NCBI GenBank assembly: GCA_946186115.1
Contig: CAMHLV010000003.1
Coordinates: forward strand, 32,921 to 96,920
From: an uncultured Prevotella sp.
GTDB taxonomy: Bacteria; Bacteroidota; Bacteroidia; Bacteroidales; Bacteroidaceae
Direction: 5' to 3'
Length of the DNA: 64,000 bases
Part shown: piece by piece, positions 43,107 to 50,489 of the stretch
How the letters are laid out: every line of letters starts with the position of its first letter
Numbering within the stretch: the first letter of the stretch is position 1
The notes under the pieces: generated by a model
Databases searched by the model: none
The model's input: only the letters and a program-made list of their open reading frames with translations
Told to the model about the DNA's origin: nothing
Position numbers and translations under genes: made by a program

Positions 43107-44252
43107 ATGATTAAGAAATATGTTGTGGCTGCCGTGGCTGTGTTGTCATTGGTTGCATGTAGTGAAGGCAAGTTCCATGTAGAGGGCACCATCGAAAATG
43201 CCCAGGACTCAGTACTCTATCTTGAGAATATCTCGCTGACAGGCCCTGAGACTGTTGACTCGGTAAAGTTGGGCAGCAGTGGCTCATTCAGTTTTGCCGG
43301 ACAGAAGGGTGAAGGTCCTGAGTTTTATCGTCTTCGCATTGGCGACCAGATAATCTCACTCAGTATCGACTCTACTGAGACGGTAACCGTAAAGGCTAAG
43401 TATCCACAGATGGCAAGCCTGTATGAGGTTGAGGGTTCTGACAACTGCCAGAAGATAAAAGAACTCTCGCTTCTTCAGATGGACCTCCAGAAGCGTGTTA
43501 TTGATATTACCCGCAATGAGTCATTATCAAATGAAGAGGTAGATGACAGCATCCTGTCAATGGTGAATTCATACAAGAACGATGTAAAGACTCGTTATAT
43601 CTTCCCGAATCCCGCAAAGCCGTATGCATATTTCGCCCTGTTCCAGACTTTAGGCAATATGCTGATATTCAATCCGCGCACCAACCGCGATGATATCAAG
43701 GTGTTTGCCGCAGTCGCTACCAGTTGGGACACATATTGGCCAACTGCTGAGCGTGGTGCCAATCTCCATAATATCGCTATCGAAGGCATGAAGAACGTAC
43801 GTGTTGCTGATGCCCAGAATAATAACACGATAGATGCCAGCAAGGTACATGAGGCTGGTTTGATTGATATTGCATTGCAGGATAACAAGGGCCGCACGAG
43901 GCATCTTACCGACTTGAAGGGTAATGTAGTGCTGCTTGATTTCCATGTTTTTGCCATGGACGAGTCTCCTGCACGTATCCTGATGCTGAGAGAGCTTTAT
44001 AACAAGTATCACGGTCAGGGACTGGAAATCTATCAGGTTAGTCTTGACGGCGATGAGCATTTCTGGAAGCAGCAGACGTCGGCATTGCCTTGGATTAGCG
44101 TTCGTGAAGAGCGTGGCGTATCGTCGCCCATATTAAATATTTATAATGTACAGGCTGTTCCCGAGTTTTTCCTCATCGACAGAGGAAACAATATCGTAGG
44201 TCGCTCTCAGACCATCAAAGACGTAGAGCAGTCGATTAAGAGTCTGCTGTAG
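43107..44252 (+). CDS. DUF4369 thioredoxin-fold lipoprotein without CxxC
   Basis: 381 aa lipoprotein (AAVAVLSLVACSEGK, Cys18). An N-terminal DUF4369 domain (about 22-120, HVEGTIENAQDSVLYLEN) and helical middle are followed by a TlpA/AhpC-like domain (about 250-381): GNVVLLDFHVFAMDESPARI, where related proteins have WATWCGPC. Both redox cysteines are absent, while the cis-Pro loop (QAVPEFFLID) is kept. It therefore cannot act as a classical thiol-disulfide oxidoreductase; a chaperone or binding role is inferred. Confidence 0.85.
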   Translation: MIKKYVVAAVAVLSLVACSEGKFHVEGTIENAQDSVLYLENISLTGPETVDSVKLGSSGSFSFAGQKGEGPEFYRLRIGDQIISLSIDSTETVTVKAKYPQMASLYEVEGSDNCQKIKELSLLQMDLQKRVIDITRNESLSNEEVDDSILSMVNSYKNDVKTRYIFPNPAKPYAYFALFQTLGNMLIFNPRTNRDDIKVFAAVATSWDTYWPTAERGANLHNIAIEGMKNVRVADAQNNNTIDASKVHEAGLIDIALQDNKGRTRHLTDLKGNVVLLDFHVFAMDESPARILMLRELYNKYHGQGLEIYQVSLDGDEHFWKQQTSALPWISVREERGVSSPILNIYNVQAVPEFFLIDRGNNIVGRSQTIKDVEQSIKSLL

Positions 44253-44397
44253 CAACACCCAGTTAGTGAGGCTGTTTTGCCACATCCAGTTGGCAAAGTA
44301 AAGGACTTCTGCCGAAGCGGTATAAAAACCTTGCTTTTAGGCTGTTAATTGTTCTTAAATGTTGTAATTGCGACTTGCATAATTCGGAATATCACGG

Positions 44398-44405
44398 TAA
44401 TTTTG
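44398..44405 (+). promoter_or_regulatory. -7 promoter motif for the NifU-like/GGGtGRT pair
   Basis: TAATTTTG, 40 bp before the first start. The rest of the 44253-44445 gap holds only a weak 7-bp hairpin (44276-44297). Confidence 0.5.
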
Positions 44406-44445
44406 CAGTTCACACCGAACACATTACTCTTTAATTTATACAAAT

Positions 44446-45147
44446 ATGATTTATTCAAGCGAAGTGAAGAACATGTGTAGCGTCTGTAAGGGCGCCTACC
44501 ATGGTCCTGCACCCATTCCCGAAGAGGGCAAATGGATTCAGGCAAAAGAGATCAAGGACATTTCTGGTTACACTCACGGTATTGGCTGGTGCGCTCCTCA
44601 GCAGGGTGCCTGCAAGCTGAGCCTCAATGTCAAGGACGGTATCATTCAGGAGGCTCTCGTCGAGACCATCGGTTGCACGGGTATGACACACTCTGCCGCT
44701 ATGGCCAGCGAGATTCTGCCAGGCAAGACTATTCTTGAAGCTTTGAATACCGACCTGGTATGTGATGCTATCAACACCGCTATGCGCGAACTCTTCCTGC
44801 AGATTGTCTATGGACGCACACAGAGCGCCTTCTCTGAGGGTGGTCTGGCTATCGGTGCCGGTCTGGAAGATCTGGGTAAGGGTCTCCGCTCTCAGACAGG
44901 TACTCTCTACGGCACTGTTGCCAAGGGTACTCGCTATCTGGAGCTCACTGAGGGTTACATCACCAAGCAGTTCCTCGACAGCAACAACGAGGTTTGCGGT
45001 TACGAGTATGTTCACCTCGGCAAGATGATGGAAGCTATCAAGGCTGGTATGGATGCCAACGAGGCTATCAAGAAGTTTACCGGTTCCTATGGTCGTACGA
45101 CTGAGGAGCAGGGAGCAGTAAAGGCTATTGATCCACGTAAGGAGTAA
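44446..45147 (+). CDS. NifU/IscU-like iron-sulfur scaffold protein
   Basis: 233 aa related to NifU N-terminal scaffolds: the strand/loop KLSLNVKDGIIQEALVET and the GCTGM turn (Cys77, matching the second IscU cysteine). The other ligands differ: an extra CSVC pair near the N-terminus (Cys11, Cys14), Cys49 and Cys56 near the first IscU position, and no clear third Cys. So cluster binding is plausible but not the IscU way. Sixty-one bp (AAAATTGA iterations) separate it from the GGGtGRT gene, a pairing I know from Bacteroidota and some anaerobes. Cytosolic; recipient proteins unknown. Confidence 0.8.
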   Translation: MIYSSEVKNMCSVCKGAYHGPAPIPEEGKWIQAKEIKDISGYTHGIGWCAPQQGACKLSLNVKDGIIQEALVETIGCTGMTHSAAMASEILPGKTILEALNTDLVCDAINTAMRELFLQIVYGRTQSAFSEGGLAIGAGLEDLGKGLRSQTGTLYGTVAKGTRYLELTEGYITKQFLDSNNEVCGYEYVHLGKMMEAIKAGMDANEAIKKFTGSYGRTTEEQGAVKAIDPRKE

Positions 45148-45184
45148 TTGAAAATTGAAAATTGAAAATTGAAAATTGAAAATT
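45147..45184. repeat. AT-rich iteration (AATTGAAA)
   Basis: Five tandem AATTGAAA units between the NifU-like and GGGtGRT genes; same family as 46706-46767 and 47655-47687. Confidence 0.75.
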
Positions 45185-45208
45185 AACAAGTAAAAAACGA
45201 TTATTCCT

Positions 45209-46225
45209 ATGATAAGAAAAGTACAGTTTGAGAGTCAGGAGCGCCGTATCAACCAGGTTCTTGCTGCTCTGAAGGAGAATGGCATCAACAGTATTGAAGA
45301 GGCCAACGAGATTTGTGACAAGGCAGGTGTTGACCCCTATCTGATGTGTGAGGAGACTCAGCGCATCTGCTTTGAGAATGCTAAGTGGGCATACGTTTGT
45401 GGTGCTGCCATCGCTATTAAGAAGGGTGTGAAGAATGCTGCCGACGCTGCCGAGGCTATCGGTATCGGTCTGCAGAGCTTCTGTATCCCCGGTTCTGTTG
45501 CTGACGACCGTAAGGTAGGTATCGGCCACGGTAACCTCGCTGCCCGTCTGCTCCGCGAGGAGACTGAGTGCTTCGCCTTCCTGGCTGGTCACGAGAGCTT
45601 CGCTGCCGCCGAGGGTGCTATCAAGATTGCCGAGATGGCCAACAAGGTTCGCCAGAAGCCCCTTCGCGTCATCCTGAACGGTCTTGGTAAGGACGCTGCT
45701 CAGATCATTAGCCGTATCAACGGTTTCACCTATGTTCAAACCCAGTTCGACTACTTCACCTCTGAGCTGAAGATTGTCAAGGAGGTTCCCTATGGCAACA
45801 ACCCCAGCCGTCTGAAGGTAAAGTGCTATGGTGCTGATGATGTCCGCGAGGGCGTTGCTATCCTGTGGCACGAGAATGTTGACGTGTCTATCACGGGTAA
45901 CTCTACTAACCCCACACGTTTCCAGCACCCCGTAGCAGGTACTTACAAGAAGGAGCGCGTGCTCGCTGGCAAGCCTTACTTCTCTGTAGCTTCTGGTGGT
46001 GGTACCGGTCGTACCCTGCACCCCGATAACATGGCTGCCGGTCCCGCTTCTTACGGTATGACCGACACTATGGGCCGTATGCACTCTGACGCTCAGTTCG
46101 CAGGTTCTTCTTCTGTTCCTGCTCACGTTGAGATGATGGGCTTCCTGGGTATTGGTAACAACCCGATGGTTGGTGCTACCGTTGCTATCGCCGTAGCTAT
46201 CGACCTCGCTCTGAACAAGAAGTAG
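45209..46225 (+). CDS. GGGtGRT family protein
   Basis: 338 aa with the family-naming string SGGGTGRTLHPDN, then MAAGPASYGMTDTMGRMHSDAQFAGSS. Several Cys (ICDKAG, MCEETQRIC, SFCIPG, TECFAF) could hold a cluster, but no known motif is seen. The family has no established function; it is coded with the NifU-like gene, so an iron-sulfur-dependent role is inferred. Very strong codon bias compared with neighbours suggests high expression. Followed by a terminator. Confidence 0.85.
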   Translation: MIRKVQFESQERRINQVLAALKENGINSIEEANEICDKAGVDPYLMCEETQRICFENAKWAYVCGAAIAIKKGVKNAADAAEAIGIGLQSFCIPGSVADDRKVGIGHGNLAARLLREETECFAFLAGHESFAAAEGAIKIAEMANKVRQKPLRVILNGLGKDAAQIISRINGFTYVQTQFDYFTSELKIVKEVPYGNNPSRLKVKCYGADDVREGVAILWHENVDVSITGNSTNPTRFQHPVAGTYKKERVLAGKPYFSVASGGGTGRTLHPDNMAAGPASYGMTDTMGRMHSDAQFAGSSSVPAHVEMMGFLGIGNNPMVGATVAIAVAIDLALNKK

Positions 46226-46231
46226 GAGCCT

Positions 46232-46377
46232 ACCCCCAACCCCTCCCAAAGGGAGGGGGGCGGTAAAGTATGTAATCAAATATGAAGAGAGCTTTGGTAG
46301 AAATGCCAAAGCTCTCTTTTTATGTGTTGAATTTTACTATCTTTATATCCCCCCTCCCTTTGGGAGGGGTTGGGGGT
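46232..46377. repeat. Paired 29-bp inverted repeats flanking a terminator (REP-like)
   Basis: ACCCCCAACCCCTCCC... (46232-46260) and its exact complement (46349-46377) bracket 88 bp with the terminator. Each arm also holds a CCTCCC/GGGAGG palindrome. The right arm supplies the last codons and stop of the Dabb gene. Confidence 0.85.
46286..46322 (+). terminator. Terminator of the GGGtGRT operon
   Basis: AGAGAGCTTTGG (46286-46297) pairs with CCAAAGCTCTCT (46306-46317), followed by TTTT. Confidence 0.85.
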
Positions 46378-46681
46378 CGGCTTCAAAATCCAGACAACTG
46401 CGCTGAACGGTATAGGGCCTTACTTTGCCATTGGCAACAGCGAGGTGCTCGGGATGGTTTTTGTAGCCTTTTAGCGACGCTTCGTTGTCGAAGGTGCTGT
46501 CGAGCATCACGTCGGCTGTCGATGATGCCAGACGGCCTTCTATGTGTACTGTGGCATCAATCAGTCCGGGAACCTTGCCCACCAGCCCTTCCAGCCCTTC
46601 CTTAATACCTGCCTTTACAGCGTTTTTCTCTTCTTCCGACAATTCTGGATTCAATGTCCAAAGTATAATGTGCTTTACCAT
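46343..46681 (-). CDS. Dabb (stress-responsive A/B barrel) protein
   Basis: 112 aa. Dabb family strings: MVKHIILWTLNPELSEEEKN and an A/B-barrel core with GLIDATVHIEGR and YKNHPEHLAVANGKVRPY. The last residues (PQPLPKGGGI) are encoded by the REP-like repeat arm, so the native C-terminus is likely a few residues shorter. Role unknown; barrel dimers bind small hydrophobic ligands in relatives. Repeats surround it on both sides. Confidence 0.85.
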   Translation of the reverse strand: MVKHIILWTLNPELSEEEKNAVKAGIKEGLEGLVGKVPGLIDATVHIEGRLASSTADVMLDSTFDNEASLKGYKNHPEHLAVANGKVRPYTVQRSCLDFEADPQPLPKGGGI

Positions 46682-46705
46682 TTGGTTTTGAGTTTTAAGT
46701 TTATA

Positions 46706-46767
46706 AAGTAATAATTTTCAATTCTCAATTTTCAATTCTCAATTTTCAACTTTCAACTTTCAATTTC
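46706..46767. repeat. AT-rich iteration (TTTCAATTCTCAATT)
   Basis: Repeated TTTTCAATTCTCAA/TTTCAACT units up to the stop codon of the ABC gene. Confidence 0.75.
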
Positions 46768-48586
46768 CCATATACAGCTGGTAGTACTTCCCGCGCTGCT
46801 GTAACAGTTCTTCGTGACTGCCCTGCTCAAGTATTCGCCCGTGATCTAAAACGATTATAATGTCGGCATTGCGCACTGTGCTCAGGCGGTGGGCTATGAC
46901 AAATGTTGTGCGGCCCTGCATAAGCCGGTCCATGCCCTGCTGAACAAGTCGCTCGGTGCGGGTGTCGATACTGCTGGTGGCTTCGTCGAGGATGAGTACG
47001 GGCGGATTGGCTACTGCTGCCCTGCAGATGGCCAGCAGTTGGCGCTCACCTTGCGAGAGGTTGCCACCGTCACCCTGCAGCACAGTATTATATCCGTTTG
47101 CCAGACGCCGTATGAAGTCGTCGGCACCAACCAGTCGTGCTGCCTCGCGGCACTCCTCGTCGGTGGCGTCTAATCGTCCGTAGCGGATATTGTCAAGCAC
47201 GGTGCCTGTAAACAGGTGTGTCTCTTGCAGTACGATGCTCATGCTTTTTCTCAGCGACTCCTTGGTGATGTCTGTCACGGGTATGCCGTCGTATAGTATG
47301 CTGCCGCCTTGAATCTCATAGAAACGGTTGATGAGGTTGATGATGGTGGTCTTGCCTGCTCCTGTGCCTCCCACAAAAGCTATCTTCTGCCCCGGCGAGG
47401 TGTTGATGTCAATGTCATACAGCACCTGTTTGGCTGCCGTATATCCGAAATCTACGTCTTTGAAGTCCACGTCGCCCTGCGGGTTGTCAAGTTCTATCTT
47501 GCCTTCGTCCACTTCTGGCTCGGCATCCATCAGTGCGAAAACGCGCTCGGCTCCAGCACAAGCATTCAGTACGCTGTTTATCTGCTGGCTCACCTGTGTT
47601 ACCGGCTGTGTGAAACTCTTGTTCAGCTGCAGGAAGGCAACCACGGTGCCTAAGGTAATTGAAAATTGAAAATTTAAAACTGAAATTTGGCCAATGGCCA
47701 GTGCTGCACCGACAACTGCCAGTAACACGAAGCCCAGATTACCCAGGTTGCCGTTCACTGGCATTACTATGTTGGCTATCTTATTGGCTTTGTAGGCCGA
47801 AGAGCGCAGCTGTTCGTTAATATCCTCAAATTGTCTGATAGCCTGCTGCTCGTGGCAGAACACCTTAACTACTTTCTGTCCTGTCATCATCTCCTCTACG
47901 AAATAATTGATGCTTGCCAGGCACGATTGCTGGGAGTAGAAATTCTTACGACTGCGTTTGCCCAACTGTGCCGTGGTCATCATCATAATTACAGCCATCA
48001 TTACGGATACGAGTGTCAGCGGAATGCTGAGCACCAACATCGATGTAAAGGTGGCTACTATAGTTATCAAAGAGGAGAATACTTGTGCAAGGGCCGTTGA
48101 TATCATCTGCCTGAGCGTGTCAACATCGTTGGTGTAAACCGACATCATGTCGCCGCGTGAGCGCTGGTCGAAGTAGTTCAGCGGCAAACGTTCCATACGT
48201 TCGAAGATACTCTTGCGCAGTTTCAGCATAGTGCCTTGCGAGATGTTAATCATCAGTCGGTTGTATGCGTATGAACAGAGAGTACCGAAGAGCAGTATCA
48301 GTGCCAGTTTGAAGAGTGTCTGAGCCAGCGAGGCATATTCAGGGTTGTCAACCTGTGTCAGCGGAACTATATAATTATCTAATAATGTACGCGTGAAGAG
48401 CGACGACACCAGCGATGTCAGCGATGCCACCAGGATACACGCCATCACCAGCATCATCTGCCACTTGTAGTAGTGCCAGACGAAAGCCACCATGCGCAGC
48501 AGTGTGGTCTTCTGCTCCTTGCTGACCTTCTGGAAACCAGCCTGGGCTCTTTCTCTCTGAGGACCTCCGAACGATGGTTGTCTCAT
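46760..48586 (-). CDS. ABC exporter subunit, catalytic NBD
   Basis: 608 aa fused transmembrane/ATPase half of a heterodimeric exporter (MDR/MsbA type). Six-helix transmembrane domain, then NBD: Walker A GGTGAGKTT, signature LSQGERQ (variant), Walker B VLILDEATSSID with the catalytic Glu, and H-loop IAHRLST. Its signature would face the partner's Walker motifs, giving one weak and one good site. Residues near 300-309 (SVLNFQFSI) are encoded by the AATTGAAA repeat and sit in an outer loop or helix, absent from normal family spacing (inference). It overlaps the partner by 4 bp. Confidence 0.92.
   Translation of the reverse strand: MRQPSFGGPQRERAQAGFQKVSKEQKTTLLRMVAFVWHYYKWQMMLVMACILVASLTSLVSSLFTRTLLDNYIVPLTQVDNPEYASLAQTLFKLALILLFGTLCSYAYNRLMINISQGTMLKLRKSIFERMERLPLNYFDQRSRGDMMSVYTNDVDTLRQMISTALAQVFSSLITIVATFTSMLVLSIPLTLVSVMMAVIMMMTTAQLGKRSRKNFYSQQSCLASINYFVEEMMTGQKVVKVFCHEQQAIRQFEDINEQLRSSAYKANKIANIVMPVNGNLGNLGFVLLAVVGAALAIGQISVLNFQFSITLGTVVAFLQLNKSFTQPVTQVSQQINSVLNACAGAERVFALMDAEPEVDEGKIELDNPQGDVDFKDVDFGYTAAKQVLYDIDINTSPGQKIAFVGGTGAGKTTIINLINRFYEIQGGSILYDGIPVTDITKESLRKSMSIVLQETHLFTGTVLDNIRYGRLDATDEECREAARLVGADDFIRRLANGYNTVLQGDGGNLSQGERQLLAICRAAVANPPVLILDEATSSIDTRTERLVQQGMDRLMQGRTTFVIAHRLSTVRNADIIIVLDHGRILEQGSHEELLQQRGKYYQLYMGN
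47655..47687. repeat. AT-rich repeat inserted in-frame in the ABC exporter
   Basis: AATTGAAAATTGAAAATTT on the plus strand, encoding NFQFS in the minus frame. Confidence 0.75.
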
Positions 48587-50376
48587 GCCTCACCTCCTTT
48601 CTGAGTTACTACGTCGAAGTCGCCCACATCTTCGCTCTGAATGGCATTGATCTCCTGATACAGAGAGTTGGTCTGCAGCAGTTGCTCGTGGGTGTCAAAT
48701 CCCGTTACCACACCATTGTCCATCACCAGTATGCGGTCACAGTCGCGAACGCTGAGAATGCGCTGAGCGATGACGATTTTTGTCATGTCAGGCAGTTGAG
48801 TGTTCAAAGCCTTTCGTATCTTGGCATCTGTAGCAGTGTCGCAGGCCGAGGTAGAGTCGTCGAGTATCAGTATATTTGGTTTTTTCAGCAGTGCCCTGGC
48901 TATACAGAGTCGCTGCTTCTGGCCTCCACTCACGTTAGTACCACCTTGTTCTATTCGGCTGTTATATCCCTCTGGCATCTGGTCGATGAACTCATCGGCA
49001 CAAGCCAGTTGGCAGGCCCGTTGGCATTCTGCCAGCGAGGCATTACTATCTCCCCAGCGCAGATTGTCGAGGATAGTCCCGCTGAATAGGGTGTTCTGTT
49101 GTAGCACAACGCTCACCGCCTCGCGCAGAGCCGTCATGTCGTATTCCTTCACATTGCGGCCGCCCACCAGCACCTCGCCCCGTGTCGGGTCGTAGAGTCG
49201 GCTGATAAGGCTTACCAGTGTTGATTTTCCTGAGCCCGTTCCACCGATTACGCCGATGGTCTCGCCACTCTTGATGCTGAATGTGACGTTGTATAGGGCA
49301 GATTTGCGGGAGCCTCCTTCCTTCCCCACTTGGGTGGACTGAGGTGGGGCTTGATAGTCAAACCTGACTCCTCTGAACTCTATGCTTCCGTCGCCAATAC
49401 TCGTTACTGCATTATCGGGGTTTACGATATCGGCCTGTTCTTCTATCACCTCAGACACACGTCTTGCCGAAGCGGCGCTCTGCGTTAGCATGACGAAAAC
49501 CATCGAGAGCATCATCAGCGACATCAGTATCGACATCACATAGGTAAACAGCGATGTCAACTCACCCATAGTGAGTGAGCCATCTACTACGTAATGGGCT
49601 CCGAACCACGACAGAGCAATAATGCAACCATACACCACCATATTCATAATAGGGTGGTTGAGAGCCATCAGACTCTCTGCCTTGATATACAGTTTATACA
49701 GTCCCTCAGCAGCACGCGAAAACTTGCTGTTCTCGAAATCCTCGCGCACAAAAGCCTTCACAACACGTATTGCCGCGATATTCTCCTGAACACACTGGTT
49801 TAGTTCATCGTACTTCACAAATACCTGTTGGAAGAGTCTGGCCACCCTTGAAATGATGTTATAGAGCGAGAAGCTCAATATTATCAGGGCTACCAGGAAT
49901 ATTAGCGACAGCCGAGCATCGATAATCAGGCACATCACTATGCTCAGCAACAGTCGGAATGGTGCCCTTACCGTCACACGCAATATCTGCTGAAAGGCAT
50001 TCTGCAGCGAGTTCACGTCGGTAGTCATGCGGGTAATAAGTCCTGCTGTTGAGTACTTGTCAATGTCGGAGAATGCAAAAGTCTGTATATTCCTATACAT
50101 TGCCGAGCGCAGATTGGCAGCAAATCCCGTCGAAGCGTATGCCGATGACCAGCCAGCCATGATGCCGAATGCCAGACTGAGGAATGCCATTCCTATCATT
50201 AAGGCCCCATGGTAGTAAACCTGCTGAATGTCACCCGCTGTGATACCTTTGTCAATGAGCGATGCCGTAACATAAGGTATAAGCACGTCCATAACCACCT
50301 CCAGTGCAGTAAACACAGGAGTCATCACCGATGCAGTGCGGTATTGACGAATTTGTCTGAATAGAGTTTTCAGCAT
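48583..50376 (-). CDS. ABC exporter subunit, degenerate NBD
   Basis: 597 aa partner of the preceding entry. Walker A GGTGSGKST, canonical signature VSGGQKQRL, but Walker B is ILILDDSTSACD: the catalytic Glu is replaced by Asp. This asymmetry (degenerate Walker B plus canonical signature, with the reverse in the partner) is typical of heterodimeric exporters with a single hydrolytic site. The H-loop also reads IAQRILS, with Gln for His. Substrate unknown. Upstream gene of the pair. Confidence 0.92.
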   Translation of the reverse strand: MLKTLFRQIRQYRTASVMTPVFTALEVVMDVLIPYVTASLIDKGITAGDIQQVYYHGALMIGMAFLSLAFGIMAGWSSAYASTGFAANLRSAMYRNIQTFAFSDIDKYSTAGLITRMTTDVNSLQNAFQQILRVTVRAPFRLLLSIVMCLIIDARLSLIFLVALIILSFSLYNIISRVARLFQQVFVKYDELNQCVQENIAAIRVVKAFVREDFENSKFSRAAEGLYKLYIKAESLMALNHPIMNMVVYGCIIALSWFGAHYVVDGSLTMGELTSLFTYVMSILMSLMMLSMVFVMLTQSAASARRVSEVIEEQADIVNPDNAVTSIGDGSIEFRGVRFDYQAPPQSTQVGKEGGSRKSALYNVTFSIKSGETIGVIGGTGSGKSTLVSLISRLYDPTRGEVLVGGRNVKEYDMTALREAVSVVLQQNTLFSGTILDNLRWGDSNASLAECQRACQLACADEFIDQMPEGYNSRIEQGGTNVSGGQKQRLCIARALLKKPNILILDDSTSACDTATDAKIRKALNTQLPDMTKIVIAQRILSVRDCDRILVMDNGVVTGFDTHEQLLQTNSLYQEINAIQSEDVGDFDVVTQKGGEA

Positions 50377-50436
50377 TTCTTTTTATAGACGTACCAAACA
50401 TTCGTATGTCCACGATTTCATGGCTGTAATAATAAA

Positions 50437-50473
50437 AACTTCCCTGTAGCCACTCATAGGCTACAGGGAAGTT
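50437..50473 (-). terminator. Terminator of the xylan operon
   Basis: Perfect 15-bp stem AACTTCCCTGTAGCC/GGCTACAGGGAAGTT with a 7-nt loop; minus strand continues TTTATTATT. Confidence 0.9.
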
Positions 50474-50489
50474 CATAAATTATAAAGGA

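Noticed and set aside
45125..46309. 394-codon minus-strand frame opposite the GGGtGRT gene
   Set aside because: Strong codon bias of the real gene leaves the antisense frame open; it has no domain and its ends are repeats.
46232..46377. Intact insertion sequence
   Set aside because: Only 146 bp with no transposase; best described as a REP/MITE-like unit.
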